DNA of 64,000 nucleotides, from assembly GCF_000296465.1 (NCBI RefSeq), contig NZ_JH815204.1, forward strand, positions 1-64,000. Direction: 5' to 3'. The position numbers and the translations under genes are program-made. This document shows, piece by piece, positions 53,286 through 61,696 of this stretch (its first letter is position 1; the number at the start of each line of letters is the position of its first letter). The notes beneath the pieces were generated by a model. It did not search any database and was not told the origin of the DNA. It worked only from the letters and a program-made list of their open reading frames with translations. Source of the stretch: Barnesiella intestinihominis YIT 11860. Its GTDB lineage: Bacteria; Bacteroidota; Bacteroidia; Bacteroidales; Barnesiellaceae.

Positions 53286-54407
53286 ATGAAATATCCCCAA
53301 TTATCCCTACGAGAAACCAATGCTCCTTATATGGAGGAGATGAAGACCATCGCCGCCGAAGTTATCGAGGGCGGGTGGTATATCCGGGGGAAGTACGTGT
53401 CCCGGTTGGAAGAACAATTATGTGTATATCTGGGTTGTCGCTATGCGGTAGCTACGGGAAATGGGTTGGATGCCTTGCGATTAATGTTACGTGCATACAT
53501 CGAGATGGGTGTCATGCAGCCGGGCGACGAGGTGATCGTGCCCTCGAATACCTATGTGGCTTCGGTTCTCGCTATTACCGACAACGGGCTCGTACCTGTG
53601 TTCGTCGAGCCGTCGGTACACACTTACAATCTCGATACTTCTTTGGTGGAGCGGGCTGTAACAGCTCGCACGCGGGCGATTATGGTCGTCCATCTGTACG
53701 GTCGGGTTTGTTGGGACGAATGTCTGAAAGACGTAGCTGCCCGTTACGGGTTGAAAATTGTAGAGGATAACGCTCAGGCTTTCGGTGCGGTTTCGCCGGT
53801 GGCGGGATTGCAGGGCTCGTTTCACACCGGAGCTTTGGGCAATGCCGCCGGATTGAGTTTCTATCCGACCAAAAATTTGGGCGCATTGGGCGATGCGGGA
53901 GCAGTGACGACCGATGACGGGGAACTGGCCGAAGTGGTTCGAGCATTAGGTAATTACGGCTCGGCAGAGCGGTATGTGAATCTTTATAAGGGGGTGAACA
54001 GCCGCATGGACGATTTGCAAGCTGCATTCTTATCGGTGAAATTGAAATATCTCGATGAGGATAATCGCCGTAGGGTCGCTGTCGCAAAGGCATATTCCGA
54101 ACATATACATGGCAAGGAAATCGTACTTCCCGAACCGGGAGGTGAGGGAGAACACATTTGGCATCAGTATGTCGTACGATGTTCTGAGCGGGACCGGCTG
54201 AAAAACTATTTGGAATCGGAAGGGGTGGGCACTCTCATTCATTATCCCATACCTCCACACAAACAACAGTGTTATCGAGAATACAATCGATTGCCTCTGC
54301 CTATTGCCGAACAGCTTGCCGATGAGGTATTGAGTCTGCCGATGTCGGCTTATCTAAACGAATCCGATGTGCTTGAAATTGCGAGGATTATCAACCGGTT
54401 TTCTTAA
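53286..54407 (+). CDS. dTDP-3-keto-6-deoxyhexose aminotransferase, FdtB/QdtB-like
   Basis: A 373-residue DegT/DnrJ/EryC1/StrS aminotransferase. The PLP lysine is Lys196 in FYPTKNLGALGDAG; ATGNGLDALRL binds the cofactor phosphate, and VEDNAQAFGA holds the ring-binding Asp. Next to FdtA-type isomerases it is expected to make dTDP-Fuc3N or dTDP-Qui3N. An N-acetyltransferase that usually follows (FdtC/QdtC) is not present here. The product may supply the polysaccharide locus at 9951-25033. Confidence 0.9.
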   Translation: MKYPQLSLRETNAPYMEEMKTIAAEVIEGGWYIRGKYVSRLEEQLCVYLGCRYAVATGNGLDALRLMLRAYIEMGVMQPGDEVIVPSNTYVASVLAITDNGLVPVFVEPSVHTYNLDTSLVERAVTARTRAIMVVHLYGRVCWDECLKDVAARYGLKIVEDNAQAFGAVSPVAGLQGSFHTGALGNAAGLSFYPTKNLGALGDAGAVTTDDGELAEVVRALGNYGSAERYVNLYKGVNSRMDDLQAAFLSVKLKYLDEDNRRRVAVAKAYSEHIHGKEIVLPEPGGEGEHIWHQYVVRCSERDRLKNYLESEGVGTLIHYPIPPHKQQCYREYNRLPLPIAEQLADEVLSLPMSAYLNESDVLEIARIINRFS

Positions 54408-54480
54408 ACTTTTTGTTTTTAATCACTCTTCGAAGCAATGGAACAGAGAGATAAAAACTTTTTTTCGTGTGTACCGGATA

Positions 54481-55368
54481 CTAAATTTCCAACATTCTTT
54501 TTTCTCTGTCCAGATCTTTTGCATTCAGTAATGGAGAAGGGACATTGCATGTTTTGATGTAGTCTCCCGGCTGGCAAGTATAATCGTAATAAGGACGTAT
54601 CTCGTCGGTTAATTCTTCGGGTGATACGAGGCGACCTTTTAAAAGTAGGAAATCGTCGATGTTAGTACTGTCGGAATGCTTGATGAAAAGGATGCGCCGT
54701 GCAATAGGATTGCGGTTATAATCTAAACATAGGTAGAGACCTTTCAGCATATGGGGAAAATCATACATAGGTAATTGTAGATAAATGGTAAATAAAGCCA
54801 TTTGCGGCATTTCCCGTTCATTGAACATAATGTAGGCATTTTGATGATTGCTGAACATACCTATGCCGCAATGAGTCGTATTATATGTGTTCATGTGCAT
54901 TACTCTTACGTAAGAGTTGTTTTCGGAAGCAGAGATTAGATAAGGCTCTACTTTCAATGAATGCGATGAGGACGATAAACTGTAACTGATATAAATTCCG
55001 CTGTAATTATATACCTCTTGCACCGAGTTTTGCATTTCTTCGGTTAGCATGTTTAAAAAAGGATTTGCTTTTTCTTCTACACCGGTATTGGGTTCCAATC
55101 GGAAAAGTTGTGTTTTCAGTTCTTGTAAATTGCCTAACAACCTCTTTTTTGATATATTGTTCACTTGTGAAAGGGCATAATCCAATGCATCTTCTTCATT
55201 TTCTCCTTTATTGACACCACTCAAATAGGTGGGTAATACGCTGGAATATAAAGAAGACAATACGCTGGCTGCCATGTTGGTATAGTCGGCGATTTCCTTC
55301 ATTTTTACACCTTGATTCCGTAAATACTCTATTCGTTTATATATGTCAAGCAAATCGTTCATAAGCAT
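54481..55368 (-). CDS. Uncharacterised protein with N-terminal HTH, divergent to phn operon
   Basis: A 295-residue protein without signal peptide. Residues about 6-45 (IEYLRNQGVKMKEIADYTNM, then SVLSSLYSSVLPTYL) look like a helix-turn-helix of the resolvase/Sigma-70 type. The rest is an alpha/beta domain without a recognised family, perhaps a ligand sensor (YIMFNERE, YLCLDYNRNPIARRI). It is transcribed divergently from the aminoethylphosphonate operon with a 193-base common promoter region, the usual layout for a local regulator. That role is inference from context. Confidence 0.55.
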   Translation of the reverse strand: MLMNDLLDIYKRIEYLRNQGVKMKEIADYTNMAASVLSSLYSSVLPTYLSGVNKGENEEDALDYALSQVNNISKKRLLGNLQELKTQLFRLEPNTGVEEKANPFLNMLTEEMQNSVQEVYNYSGIYISYSLSSSSHSLKVEPYLISASENNSYVRVMHMNTYNTTHCGIGMFSNHQNAYIMFNEREMPQMALFTIYLQLPMYDFPHMLKGLYLCLDYNRNPIARRILFIKHSDSTNIDDFLLLKGRLVSPEELTDEIRPYYDYTCQPGDYIKTCNVPSPLLNAKDLDREKRMLEI

Positions 55369-55524
55369 TAAATTTCTATCGAACCTTAAAATAATTATAC
55401 AAAGAAACTAAACTTCTATTATGTTTTCATTGCATAAATATTTCATTAATGTTACGTTATAAAACTCTGAAAATATGGTGTTTATAAATAATAAAAAATC
55501 ATTTTTAGGCTTTTGAAGTTGCGT

Positions 55525-55532
55525 TACATTTG
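55525..55532 (+). promoter_or_regulatory. -7 element of the phn operon
   Basis: TACATTTG matches the consensus 30 bases upstream of the ATG at 55562. The -33 region is AT-rich without an exact TTTG at the right distance. Confidence 0.5.
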
Positions 55533-55561
55533 TCGATGAAATCAAGAATATAAGAGATCTG

Positions 55562-56935
55562 ATGAATATAAATGAACTAAAAAAAGGTATTTCTTCTAAC
55601 CGAAAGTTATCCGATGTACTTTTTATCTTTTGGGCGGGCGGTGCGGCTTTGTTGTCTTATTCGTTAGTATATGCTTTACGTAAACCGTTTACGGCGGCAA
55701 CATTCGATGGACTCGATTTTTTTGGCATGGACTATAAAACCGTAACAAGCATTGTACAGATTTTTGGTTACTTTCTATCGAAATTAATAGGTATTAAGGT
55801 AATTTCGGAATTGAAAAAAGAAAACCGGTTACGATTTATCATTTTGTCGGTAGCCGTTGCCGAATTATCTCTTGTGTTGTTTGGTTTGCTTCCCCGGCCG
55901 TTCAATGTATTTGCTCTCTTTTTTAATGGACTCTCATTGGGTTGCATGTGGGGTGTGATATTCAGTTTTTTGGAAGGTCGCCGTGTCACCGACCTGTTGG
56001 CCAGTCTTATGGGATTGAGTATCGCTATTAGTTCGGGTACGGCAAAATCCATTGGTTTGTTTGTTATGGAAAATCTGCATATTAGTGAGTTTTGGATGCC
56101 TGCTTTCATTGGTGCTTTTGCTTTTCCTTTGTTATCGTTATTGGGTTGGTTGATGACACGTCTTCCTCAACCGACAGAGGAAGACAAGAAGTTACGAATT
56201 GAGCGAGTGACGTTGAACCGGGAGGGGCGCATGCATATTTTCAAAAGTTTTATGCCGGTATTGTTACTGCTATTTTTCGCGAACTTGTTTATCACTGTTT
56301 TACAGGATATCAAAGAAGATTTTTTAGTAAAGATCATTAATGTGGAGGCCAGCGGTTTATCTTCGTGGGCTTTTGCCAAAATAGATGCGACAGTGACACT
56401 TGTTATTCTTTGTGTTTTTGGTATAATGTCATTGGTAAAGAACGATATGAAAGTATTGTGTGCACTGCTTGTATTAGTTACTTGCGGTACATTGACACTT
56501 AGTTTCATAGCCTTCAATTACAATACGCTCGAATTGTCTACTACTACATGGCTGTTCCTGCAAAGTTTGTCCCTTTATACGGTATATCTCAGTTTTCAAA
56601 CGCTCTTTTTCGAACGTTTCATCGCTTGTTTCCGTATTAGAGGAAACGTAGGTTTTTTTATTATAACACTTGACTTTATCGGTTATATGGGTACGGTATT
56701 GGTATTGGTGTTGAAAGAGTGTTTTAAGCCAAATATCGATTGGTTGCATTTCTATAATCTGATGTCGGGATATGTAGGAGTTATTTGTGCTATGGCGTTT
56801 ATGGGGGCACTCGTCTATTTGCTGGCACGTTATCGCCGTGAACGTACAGTTTGTGTTGGAAAGAACAGATTATTTATTACGCAAAACTGTTTCGGACTAT
56901 CACCTAAGATTGCGAATACTCAACAGGTAAAATAA
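55562..56935 (+). CDS. DUF5690 MFS-type transporter
   Basis: A 457-residue membrane protein with about 12 hydrophobic segments, of the DUF5690 group within the major facilitator superfamily. LVYALRKPFTAATFDG and LGCMWGVIFSFLEGRR are typical. It has no characterised member known to me. As first gene of an operon with phnX and phnW (29 and 12 bases apart) it is the natural candidate for uptake of 2-aminoethylphosphonate, or export of a product. The C-terminal tail is polar. Confidence 0.82.
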   Translation: MNINELKKGISSNRKLSDVLFIFWAGGAALLSYSLVYALRKPFTAATFDGLDFFGMDYKTVTSIVQIFGYFLSKLIGIKVISELKKENRLRFIILSVAVAELSLVLFGLLPRPFNVFALFFNGLSLGCMWGVIFSFLEGRRVTDLLASLMGLSIAISSGTAKSIGLFVMENLHISEFWMPAFIGAFAFPLLSLLGWLMTRLPQPTEEDKKLRIERVTLNREGRMHIFKSFMPVLLLLFFANLFITVLQDIKEDFLVKIINVEASGLSSWAFAKIDATVTLVILCVFGIMSLVKNDMKVLCALLVLVTCGTLTLSFIAFNYNTLELSTTTWLFLQSLSLYTVYLSFQTLFFERFIACFRIRGNVGFFIITLDFIGYMGTVLVLVLKECFKPNIDWLHFYNLMSGYVGVICAMAFMGALVYLLARYRRERTVCVGKNRLFITQNCFGLSPKIANTQQVK

Positions 56936-56964
56936 ATAAAAACAATCATAAATCACTAAGAATC

Positions 56965-57768
56965 ATGAAGAAAGTAGAGTGTATTATCATGGATTGGGCA
57001 GGGACCTCCGTCGATTATGGTTGCATGGCTCCCGTTGCTGCTTTTGTCGAAAGTTTCAAAAATATTGGTTTGGAGGTCACCCCGGAAGAAACGCGGGCAT
57101 TTATGGGGTTGACGAAAATAGAAGAAATTCGAGCTTTATTTGCGATAGAACGAGTGGCCGAGGATTTTCGCTTGAAGTTTGGACGAGATTATGACGACAG
57201 TGATGTACAAGGTCGTTATAATGATTTTCAGCGTGTATTGTTTGCTACTTTGGAAGATTATTCGGAACCTATTCCCGGCATCGTCGAAACCATTATGCAG
57301 TTGCGGAGTCAGGGCATCAAGGTTGGTTCGACAACCGGATATACCCAAGCGATGATGGACGTGGTAGTCCCTGCTGCGGCTCGGAAAGGTTATGTGATAG
57401 ACAATTGTGTAACCTCAGATCGGTTACCTGCTGGGCGTCCTTACCCGTATATGGTTTACCAAAACATGATAGATTTGGCTGTCTCTTCGGTCGACTGCGT
57501 ATTAAAATATGGTGATACGATAGCGGATATTAAAGAAGGTATTAATTCGAAGGTGTGGACGGTGGGTGTTATTCTGGGTAGTAATGAATTGGGGCTTACC
57601 GAAGACGAGATTTCTAAATTACCTATGGCGGAACTGGAAAACAGGAAAGCTGTTGTCCGTACTCGTATGTTAGGTGCAGGAGCTCATTATGTAGTGGACG
57701 ACATTACCGGGTTGCCCTCTGTAATACAAGATATAAATCGAAGAATGAATGATTCCAATAATTTTTAA
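56965..57768 (+). CDS. phnX: Phosphonoacetaldehyde hydrolase (phosphonatase)
   Basis: A 267-residue HAD-superfamily enzyme. The nucleophile is Asp10 in IIMDWAGTSVDYG, and the Schiff-base lysine is Lys51 in MGLTKIEEIRAL; VGSTTGYTQAMMD and KYGDTIADIKEG are the later HAD motifs. It splits phosphonoacetaldehyde to acetaldehyde and phosphate in the cytoplasm. With PhnW it forms the two-step AEP degradation pathway. Confidence 0.96.
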   Translation: MKKVECIIMDWAGTSVDYGCMAPVAAFVESFKNIGLEVTPEETRAFMGLTKIEEIRALFAIERVAEDFRLKFGRDYDDSDVQGRYNDFQRVLFATLEDYSEPIPGIVETIMQLRSQGIKVGSTTGYTQAMMDVVVPAAARKGYVIDNCVTSDRLPAGRPYPYMVYQNMIDLAVSSVDCVLKYGDTIADIKEGINSKVWTVGVILGSNELGLTEDEISKLPMAELENRKAVVRTRMLGAGAHYVVDDITGLPSVIQDINRRMNDSNNF

Positions 57769-57780
57769 AAACTAATTGAT

Positions 57781-58869
57781 ATGAAACCGTACATATTATT
57801 AACTCCCGGTCCTCTTACTACTACCGAAACTGTGAAGGAAGCTATGATGACCGATTGGTGTACATGGGACGAGGATTACAATGTACATATTGTGGAAGAG
57901 ATACGAAATTCGCTTGTGGCATTGTCTTCTCGGCACCCCGATGAATATACCTCCATTTTGTTGCAAGGTAGCGGCACATATTGTGTGGAGGCAGTTATAG
58001 GAAGTACTATTAAGCCGGGAGATAAGCTCCTTATATTAAGCAATGGAGCTTATGGAGATCGCATGGGAAACATTGCCGAATATCATGGGATAGATTATGA
58101 TCTGTTGGCTTTTGATGAAACAGAGCAGATATCGGTAAGTTATGTAGACGACTATTTAGCCCACAATGCCGATATTACTCATGTAGCCATAGTTCACTGC
58201 GAAACAACAACGGGCATTCTCAATCCGTTAAAAGACATTGCTCACATAGTCAAGGTGTATGGCAAGCGACTGATTGTAGATGCAATGAGTAGTTTTGGAG
58301 GCATTCCCATCGATTTGCAAGAGTTGGGTGTCGACTTTATGATAAGTAGTGCTAATAAATGTATACAAGGAGTTCCCGGCTTTGGATTCATCATTGCTCG
58401 TAAATCTGAACTGATGCGTTGCCGTGGGGTGTCTAAATCCCTTTCTCTCGATATTTACGATCAGTGGGAAACGATGGAGAAAGGGCATGGTAAATGGCGC
58501 TTTACTTCTCCTACTCATGTGGTGCGGGCATTTAAACAAGCTATGGAAGAGCTTACGGAAGAAGGGGGCGTAACCGCACGCTATAAACGATATTGTGAAA
58601 ATCACGATGTATTGGTAAACGGTATGCGTACACTCGGATTCGAAACTTTGTTACCCGATGAGGTACAGTCGCCTATCATTACTTCGTTCCTTTATCCACA
58701 TAAAGGATTTGATTTCAAGTCGTTTTATGTGCAGCTGAAAGAAAAGGGTTTTGTTATTTACCCGGGGAAGATTTCTAAGGCAGATACATTCCGTATCGGT
58801 AATATCGGTGATGTATATCCAGATGATTTTGTACGTTTGATAGAAACGATCAGAGGTTGTCGGTATTAA
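57781..58869 (+). CDS. phnW: 2-aminoethylphosphonate-pyruvate transaminase
   Basis: A 362-residue class V PLP aminotransferase. It starts [19 protein letters not shown], has [14 protein letters not shown] and [11 protein letters not shown], and the PLP lysine is Lys193 in [16 protein letters not shown]. It converts AEP and pyruvate to phosphonoacetaldehyde and alanine, the first step of AEP breakdown. It lies 12 bases after phnX and is the last gene of the operon. Confidence 0.96.
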   Translation: MKPYILLTPGPLTTTETVKEAMMTDWCTWDEDYNVHIVEEIRNSLVALSSRHPDEYTSILLQGSGTYCVEAVIGSTIKPGDKLLILSNGAYGDRMGNIAEYHGIDYDLLAFDETEQISVSYVDDYLAHNADITHVAIVHCETTTGILNPLKDIAHIVKVYGKRLIVDAMSSFGGIPIDLQELGVDFMISSANKCIQGVPGFGFIIARKSELMRCRGVSKSLSLDIYDQWETMEKGHGKWRFTSPTHVVRAFKQAMEELTEEGGVTARYKRYCENHDVLVNGMRTLGFETLLPDEVQSPIITSFLYPHKGFDFKSFYVQLKEKGFVIYPGKISKADTFRIGNIGDVYPDDFVRLIETIRGCRY

Positions 58870-58900
58870 AACAGCAGATCTGAAATAGAATAACATTGTG

Positions 58901-58945
58901 ATCCCTTCCTTTATATCGTTTTATGTTCGATATAGAGGAAGGGAT
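58901..58945. terminator. Bidirectional terminator
   Basis: ATCCCTTCCTTTATATCG and CGATATAGAGGAAGGGAT form an almost perfect 18-base hairpin between the convergent phnW and tpx genes. Confidence 0.85.
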
Positions 58946-58965
58946 TCAGTTGTGTGGGTCGAAGT

Positions 58966-59466
58966 TTATTTCAACACTTTTATAGCGGCTTCATAGTTGG
59001 GTTCTTGTGCGATTTCGGGGACGAGTTCAGCGTGAATGACTTTTCCATTTTCGTCAATGACCACGACTGCACGGGCCAATAGTCCGGCTAACGGGCCGTC
59101 TACCATTTCCACACCGTAATCTTTTGAAAATTCGGGCGAACGGAATGCCGATGCGGCAATTAAGTTTTTAATGCCTTCGGTCGTGCAAAAGCGTGATTGG
59201 GCGAAAGGTAGATCTTTGGAGACGGCCACGACGGTCGTATTGTCCAGAGATGCTGCCAGCTCATTGAATTTACGCACCGAAGTAGCACAGACCGAAGTGT
59301 CGAGACTTGGAAAGATGTTCAGTACAATGCGACGTCCTTTGAGGTCGTGACAATAAAGTTCCGTCAAGTCGGATCGAGTAAGTGTGAAGCAGGGAGCTTG
59401 GCTTCCTACTTTCGGCAATTTACCGTAAGTGTGTACGGGTGTGCCTTTGAAAGTGATTTTTTCCAT
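58966..59466 (-). CDS. tpx: Thiol peroxidase
   Basis: A 166-residue atypical two-cysteine peroxiredoxin of the Tpx family. The peroxidatic Cys60 lies in PSLDTSVCATSV and the resolving Cys94 in SRFCTTEG, the usual spacing. It starts MEKITFKGTPVHTYG as in other Tpx proteins. It reduces hydrogen and alkyl peroxides with thioredoxin as donor, in the cytoplasm. It starts 22 bases after the redoxin-like gene and may be its operon partner. Confidence 0.96.
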   Translation of the reverse strand: MEKITFKGTPVHTYGKLPKVGSQAPCFTLTRSDLTELYCHDLKGRRIVLNIFPSLDTSVCATSVRKFNELAASLDNTTVVAVSKDLPFAQSRFCTTEGIKNLIAASAFRSPEFSKDYGVEMVDGPLAGLLARAVVVIDENGKVIHAELVPEIAQEPNYEAAIKVLK

Positions 59467-59488
59467 TGTTGTTAATTTATAGATGAAA

Positions 59489-60691
59489 CTATTTGTTTTT
59501 CTGTGCTTGTATGGGCCGGTCGTGTAATATTTGCCTGACGGCGAGTTCGAGTTCTTCGGCCAGTAGCGGGGAATATCCTATTTTTACGAATCGTATCGTG
59601 CCTTCGGGGTCGAGCAGGAAGAGGGTGGGGTAGCCTGTCACGCCATACTCGCCGGCTGTTTTTCCGGTATATTCCAGTATGATGGCTCCCGAACGGTTTT
59701 CTATGTTCTCGGGTTGTTTCTCTATGTAGAGTATAACCGGCGTCAGATTTTCTTGCAAGGATACGGATTCGGCTATTTGTAGGGCTTGTTTGCAAAATTC
59801 GCCTCGTTCGTCGAGGAATAAGAGCAGGCAGTTTTGTCCTTTCAACTGATCGGAAGAAAACCGATGTTCACCCCATTTGTGGGAAAACTCCGGACTTTTT
59901 TGTCCTACCCGGTCGGAGGCTGCATAAGTGCCTTCTCGGAATCGGAGGAATATTTCTCCGTAATTTTCCAGCAGGTTGGTCTCACCGAAATAGTCGGAGG
60001 GGAATTTCGTATCCGTATCGTTTCCCGAATATTTTACAGTAACGGTTTGCGAACCTAAATGACCCGGATTATTTTCGGTTTCCCGATATAGGGGCATCCC
60101 GTCGTGGGTGTCGAATGTATAGAGTATGGTTCGGGACAATTCGCCCTTTACGGAGTCATTCACGAGTATGGCGTCGCACAGACGGTCCTGCACGAGCGTG
60201 TCGGGGAAAAATTGTACGAGACAATCTTTTTTCCCGACGAATGTTTTTAATTGTCGGGATATTTCAGCCGGGAAAAGTTCGGTGAACAGTCCCGAACGGT
60301 GTACTCCCGGATTGTTACCTCTATGTGCGAACGGTTCTTTGTCTTCGCGATGATGATATTCTCGTAGCCGATCACGGTCGAACCGGAAGTAATCGCCGTT
60401 GTCGTAAGCCATAAAATTGGCATACGGGCATGTATCGTTCTCGGCTTTGTAATCGATTAAGTATGAATATCCGCAAAGTGTGTCGATTGGATTTTTTCGA
60501 TAGGAGAGTTCTGCCCGATAGTTTATTTCCGAATCGGTGAGTGGTAATGTCACTGTATATGTGAACTCGGTCCGATAGTTTTGAATGGAATCGAGTTTAT
60601 GCCATATTTTGTCCGGGAATTGTCGAGCCGAACCGGGGAGGAGACCTATGAATAATATTCCAAAGAGGAGAACGAAAAGACGGTGTGGCAT
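59489..60691 (-). CDS. Exported redoxin-like protein with incomplete active site
   Basis: A 400-residue protein with a signal peptide (FVLLFGILFIGLLPGSA). Residues about 25-240 are a beta-rich domain as in outer-membrane lipoprotein-sorting-like proteins, and about 265-395 a thioredoxin fold: GQNCLLLFLDERGEFCKQAL at the start and GVTGYPTLFLLDPEG with the cis-proline. Where TlpA-like proteins have WCxxC, this reads RGEFCK, so only the second Cys is kept. It is probably a periplasmic redox or peroxide-related protein of the TlpA/redoxin group with modified chemistry. It lies 22 bases upstream of tpx. Confidence 0.75.
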   Translation of the reverse strand: MPHRLFVLLFGILFIGLLPGSARQFPDKIWHKLDSIQNYRTEFTYTVTLPLTDSEINYRAELSYRKNPIDTLCGYSYLIDYKAENDTCPYANFMAYDNGDYFRFDRDRLREYHHREDKEPFAHRGNNPGVHRSGLFTELFPAEISRQLKTFVGKKDCLVQFFPDTLVQDRLCDAILVNDSVKGELSRTILYTFDTHDGMPLYRETENNPGHLGSQTVTVKYSGNDTDTKFPSDYFGETNLLENYGEIFLRFREGTYAASDRVGQKSPEFSHKWGEHRFSSDQLKGQNCLLLFLDERGEFCKQALQIAESVSLQENLTPVILYIEKQPENIENRSGAIILEYTGKTAGEYGVTGYPTLFLLDPEGTIRFVKIGYSPLLAEELELAVRQILHDRPIQAQKNK

Positions 60692-60764
60692 AATTTTATA
60701 CTGTTATATCTATTGCAAGATAACAATTATTTTTCGCATTTTGTTCTCGGTCTTTACATTTTTT

Positions 60765-61232
60765 TCAAGGTTGAGAATCCTCTAATTGCGGGTGAGCCGG
60801 ATTGTTTTTCTCTTTATTTTCTTTTTGTTTCAGATAGCGGGCATAACCGGCTCTTAAAAAGTCGTCTATGTCGGTGGGCAACACATCGGCTTCGGGAGGG
60901 TATGTCTCGTCGCTGTCCTCCAACAGGTCGAAAAGGTTACTCGGATTGTCGGGCATATAATCTGTTTCTTCGCTTCCGGTATTTTCATCGGTTACCGGTA
61001 TTTCGTCGATATGCTCTTTTCGCTTTCCCGATTTCTTTTTAACGGGTTTTGTTTCATACTTTTTGGCGTAGCGTTCGAGTGTGTTGATATACCCCATCAA
61101 TGTTTTCACTTCGTTGGGTTGTGTCATTACATCTAATGTGAGCAGTAACTCGTAGTATCGTAACAGGATTCGATACCGGAGTGTTTCTATTTTCAACCGT
61201 TGTTCTTTCAAAATTTGTTCTTGTGTTTCCAT
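60765..61232 (-). CDS. Hypothetical cytoplasmic protein
   Basis: A 155-residue protein with no signal peptide. Residues 1-60 are helical and may form a coiled coil (QILKEQRLKIETLRYRILLR); a basic patch (KPVKKKSGKRK, about 72-82) is followed by an acidic, probably unstructured region and a short C-terminal helix (DDFLRAGYARYLKQKE). No family was recognised. It is 73 bases upstream of the redoxin-like gene on the same strand. Confidence 0.55.
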   Translation of the reverse strand: METQEQILKEQRLKIETLRYRILLRYYELLLTLDVMTQPNEVKTLMGYINTLERYAKKYETKPVKKKSGKRKEHIDEIPVTDENTGSEETDYMPDNPSNLFDLLEDSDETYPPEADVLPTDIDDFLRAGYARYLKQKENKEKNNPAHPQLEDSQP

Positions 61233-61359
61233 ACTTCTGTTTTTTTAGGCAAATGTATGGTCTTGCCATCTTTGATTTATGGCATAATTGAACTTTCTTC
61301 GGAGGGTTTGTTCTTGGAATTTGTATGCCTTTTGTTTTAACCCCCTCGTTCTGCGGGAA

Positions 61360-61418
61360 CTCCCCCTATATTTCCTTATGGAAACACCCCGTAATGCTAC
61401 GGGAAACGGCAGGGGGAG
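61360..61418. repeat. Palindromic intergenic repeat, copy 3
   Basis: Outer arms CTCCCCC (61360-61366) and GGGGGAG (61412-61418) enclose two hairpins: TTTCC-TTAT-GGAAA (61371-61384) and CCCGTA-ATGC-TACGGG (61388-61403). The left half matches copy 2b (40166-40201) and the right half copy 2a (40103-40146) in layout. Confidence 0.6.
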
Positions 61419-61628
61419 AGGGTTGAATGTGGCATTTCAGTTTCGGTATAAGGATAGCATTGTGCACTTCTCCCTTGTGCTGTGAAGGTAGTATACTGCT
61501 CGGTCTCGTGAACCAAAGGGGAGGCGGACTTATGCCATACTCTGATGTCTTACTTTTTCAAATGTATAATAATGAATGGTAATATACAATAGGGGAGACA
61601 CCGGTTCCAGAGGAGAGGGGGAGTAAAA

Positions 61629-61666
61629 AAGGAGAGATAACAGATTTCTACCTGTCATTTCTCCTT
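61629..61666 (-). terminator. Terminator of the BspA-like gene
   Basis: On the minus strand AAGGAGAAATGACAG and CTGTTATCTCTCCTT form a hairpin (two imperfect positions) followed by TTTTTT. Confidence 0.75.
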
Positions 61667-61696
61667 AGTCTGAAAGATAAAAGATTGTGGGGCGTG

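Larger units (their letters stand above)
61233..61696. other. Intergenic region with a palindromic repeat, no gene seen
   Basis: About 460 bases. It holds palindromic repeat copy 3 (61360-61418) and, on the minus strand, the terminator of the BspA-like gene (61629-61666). A GGGGAGGCGG/GGGGAGACACC pair at 61520-61610 may be debris of another repeat copy. No open frame with protein-like features was found. Confidence 0.55.
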
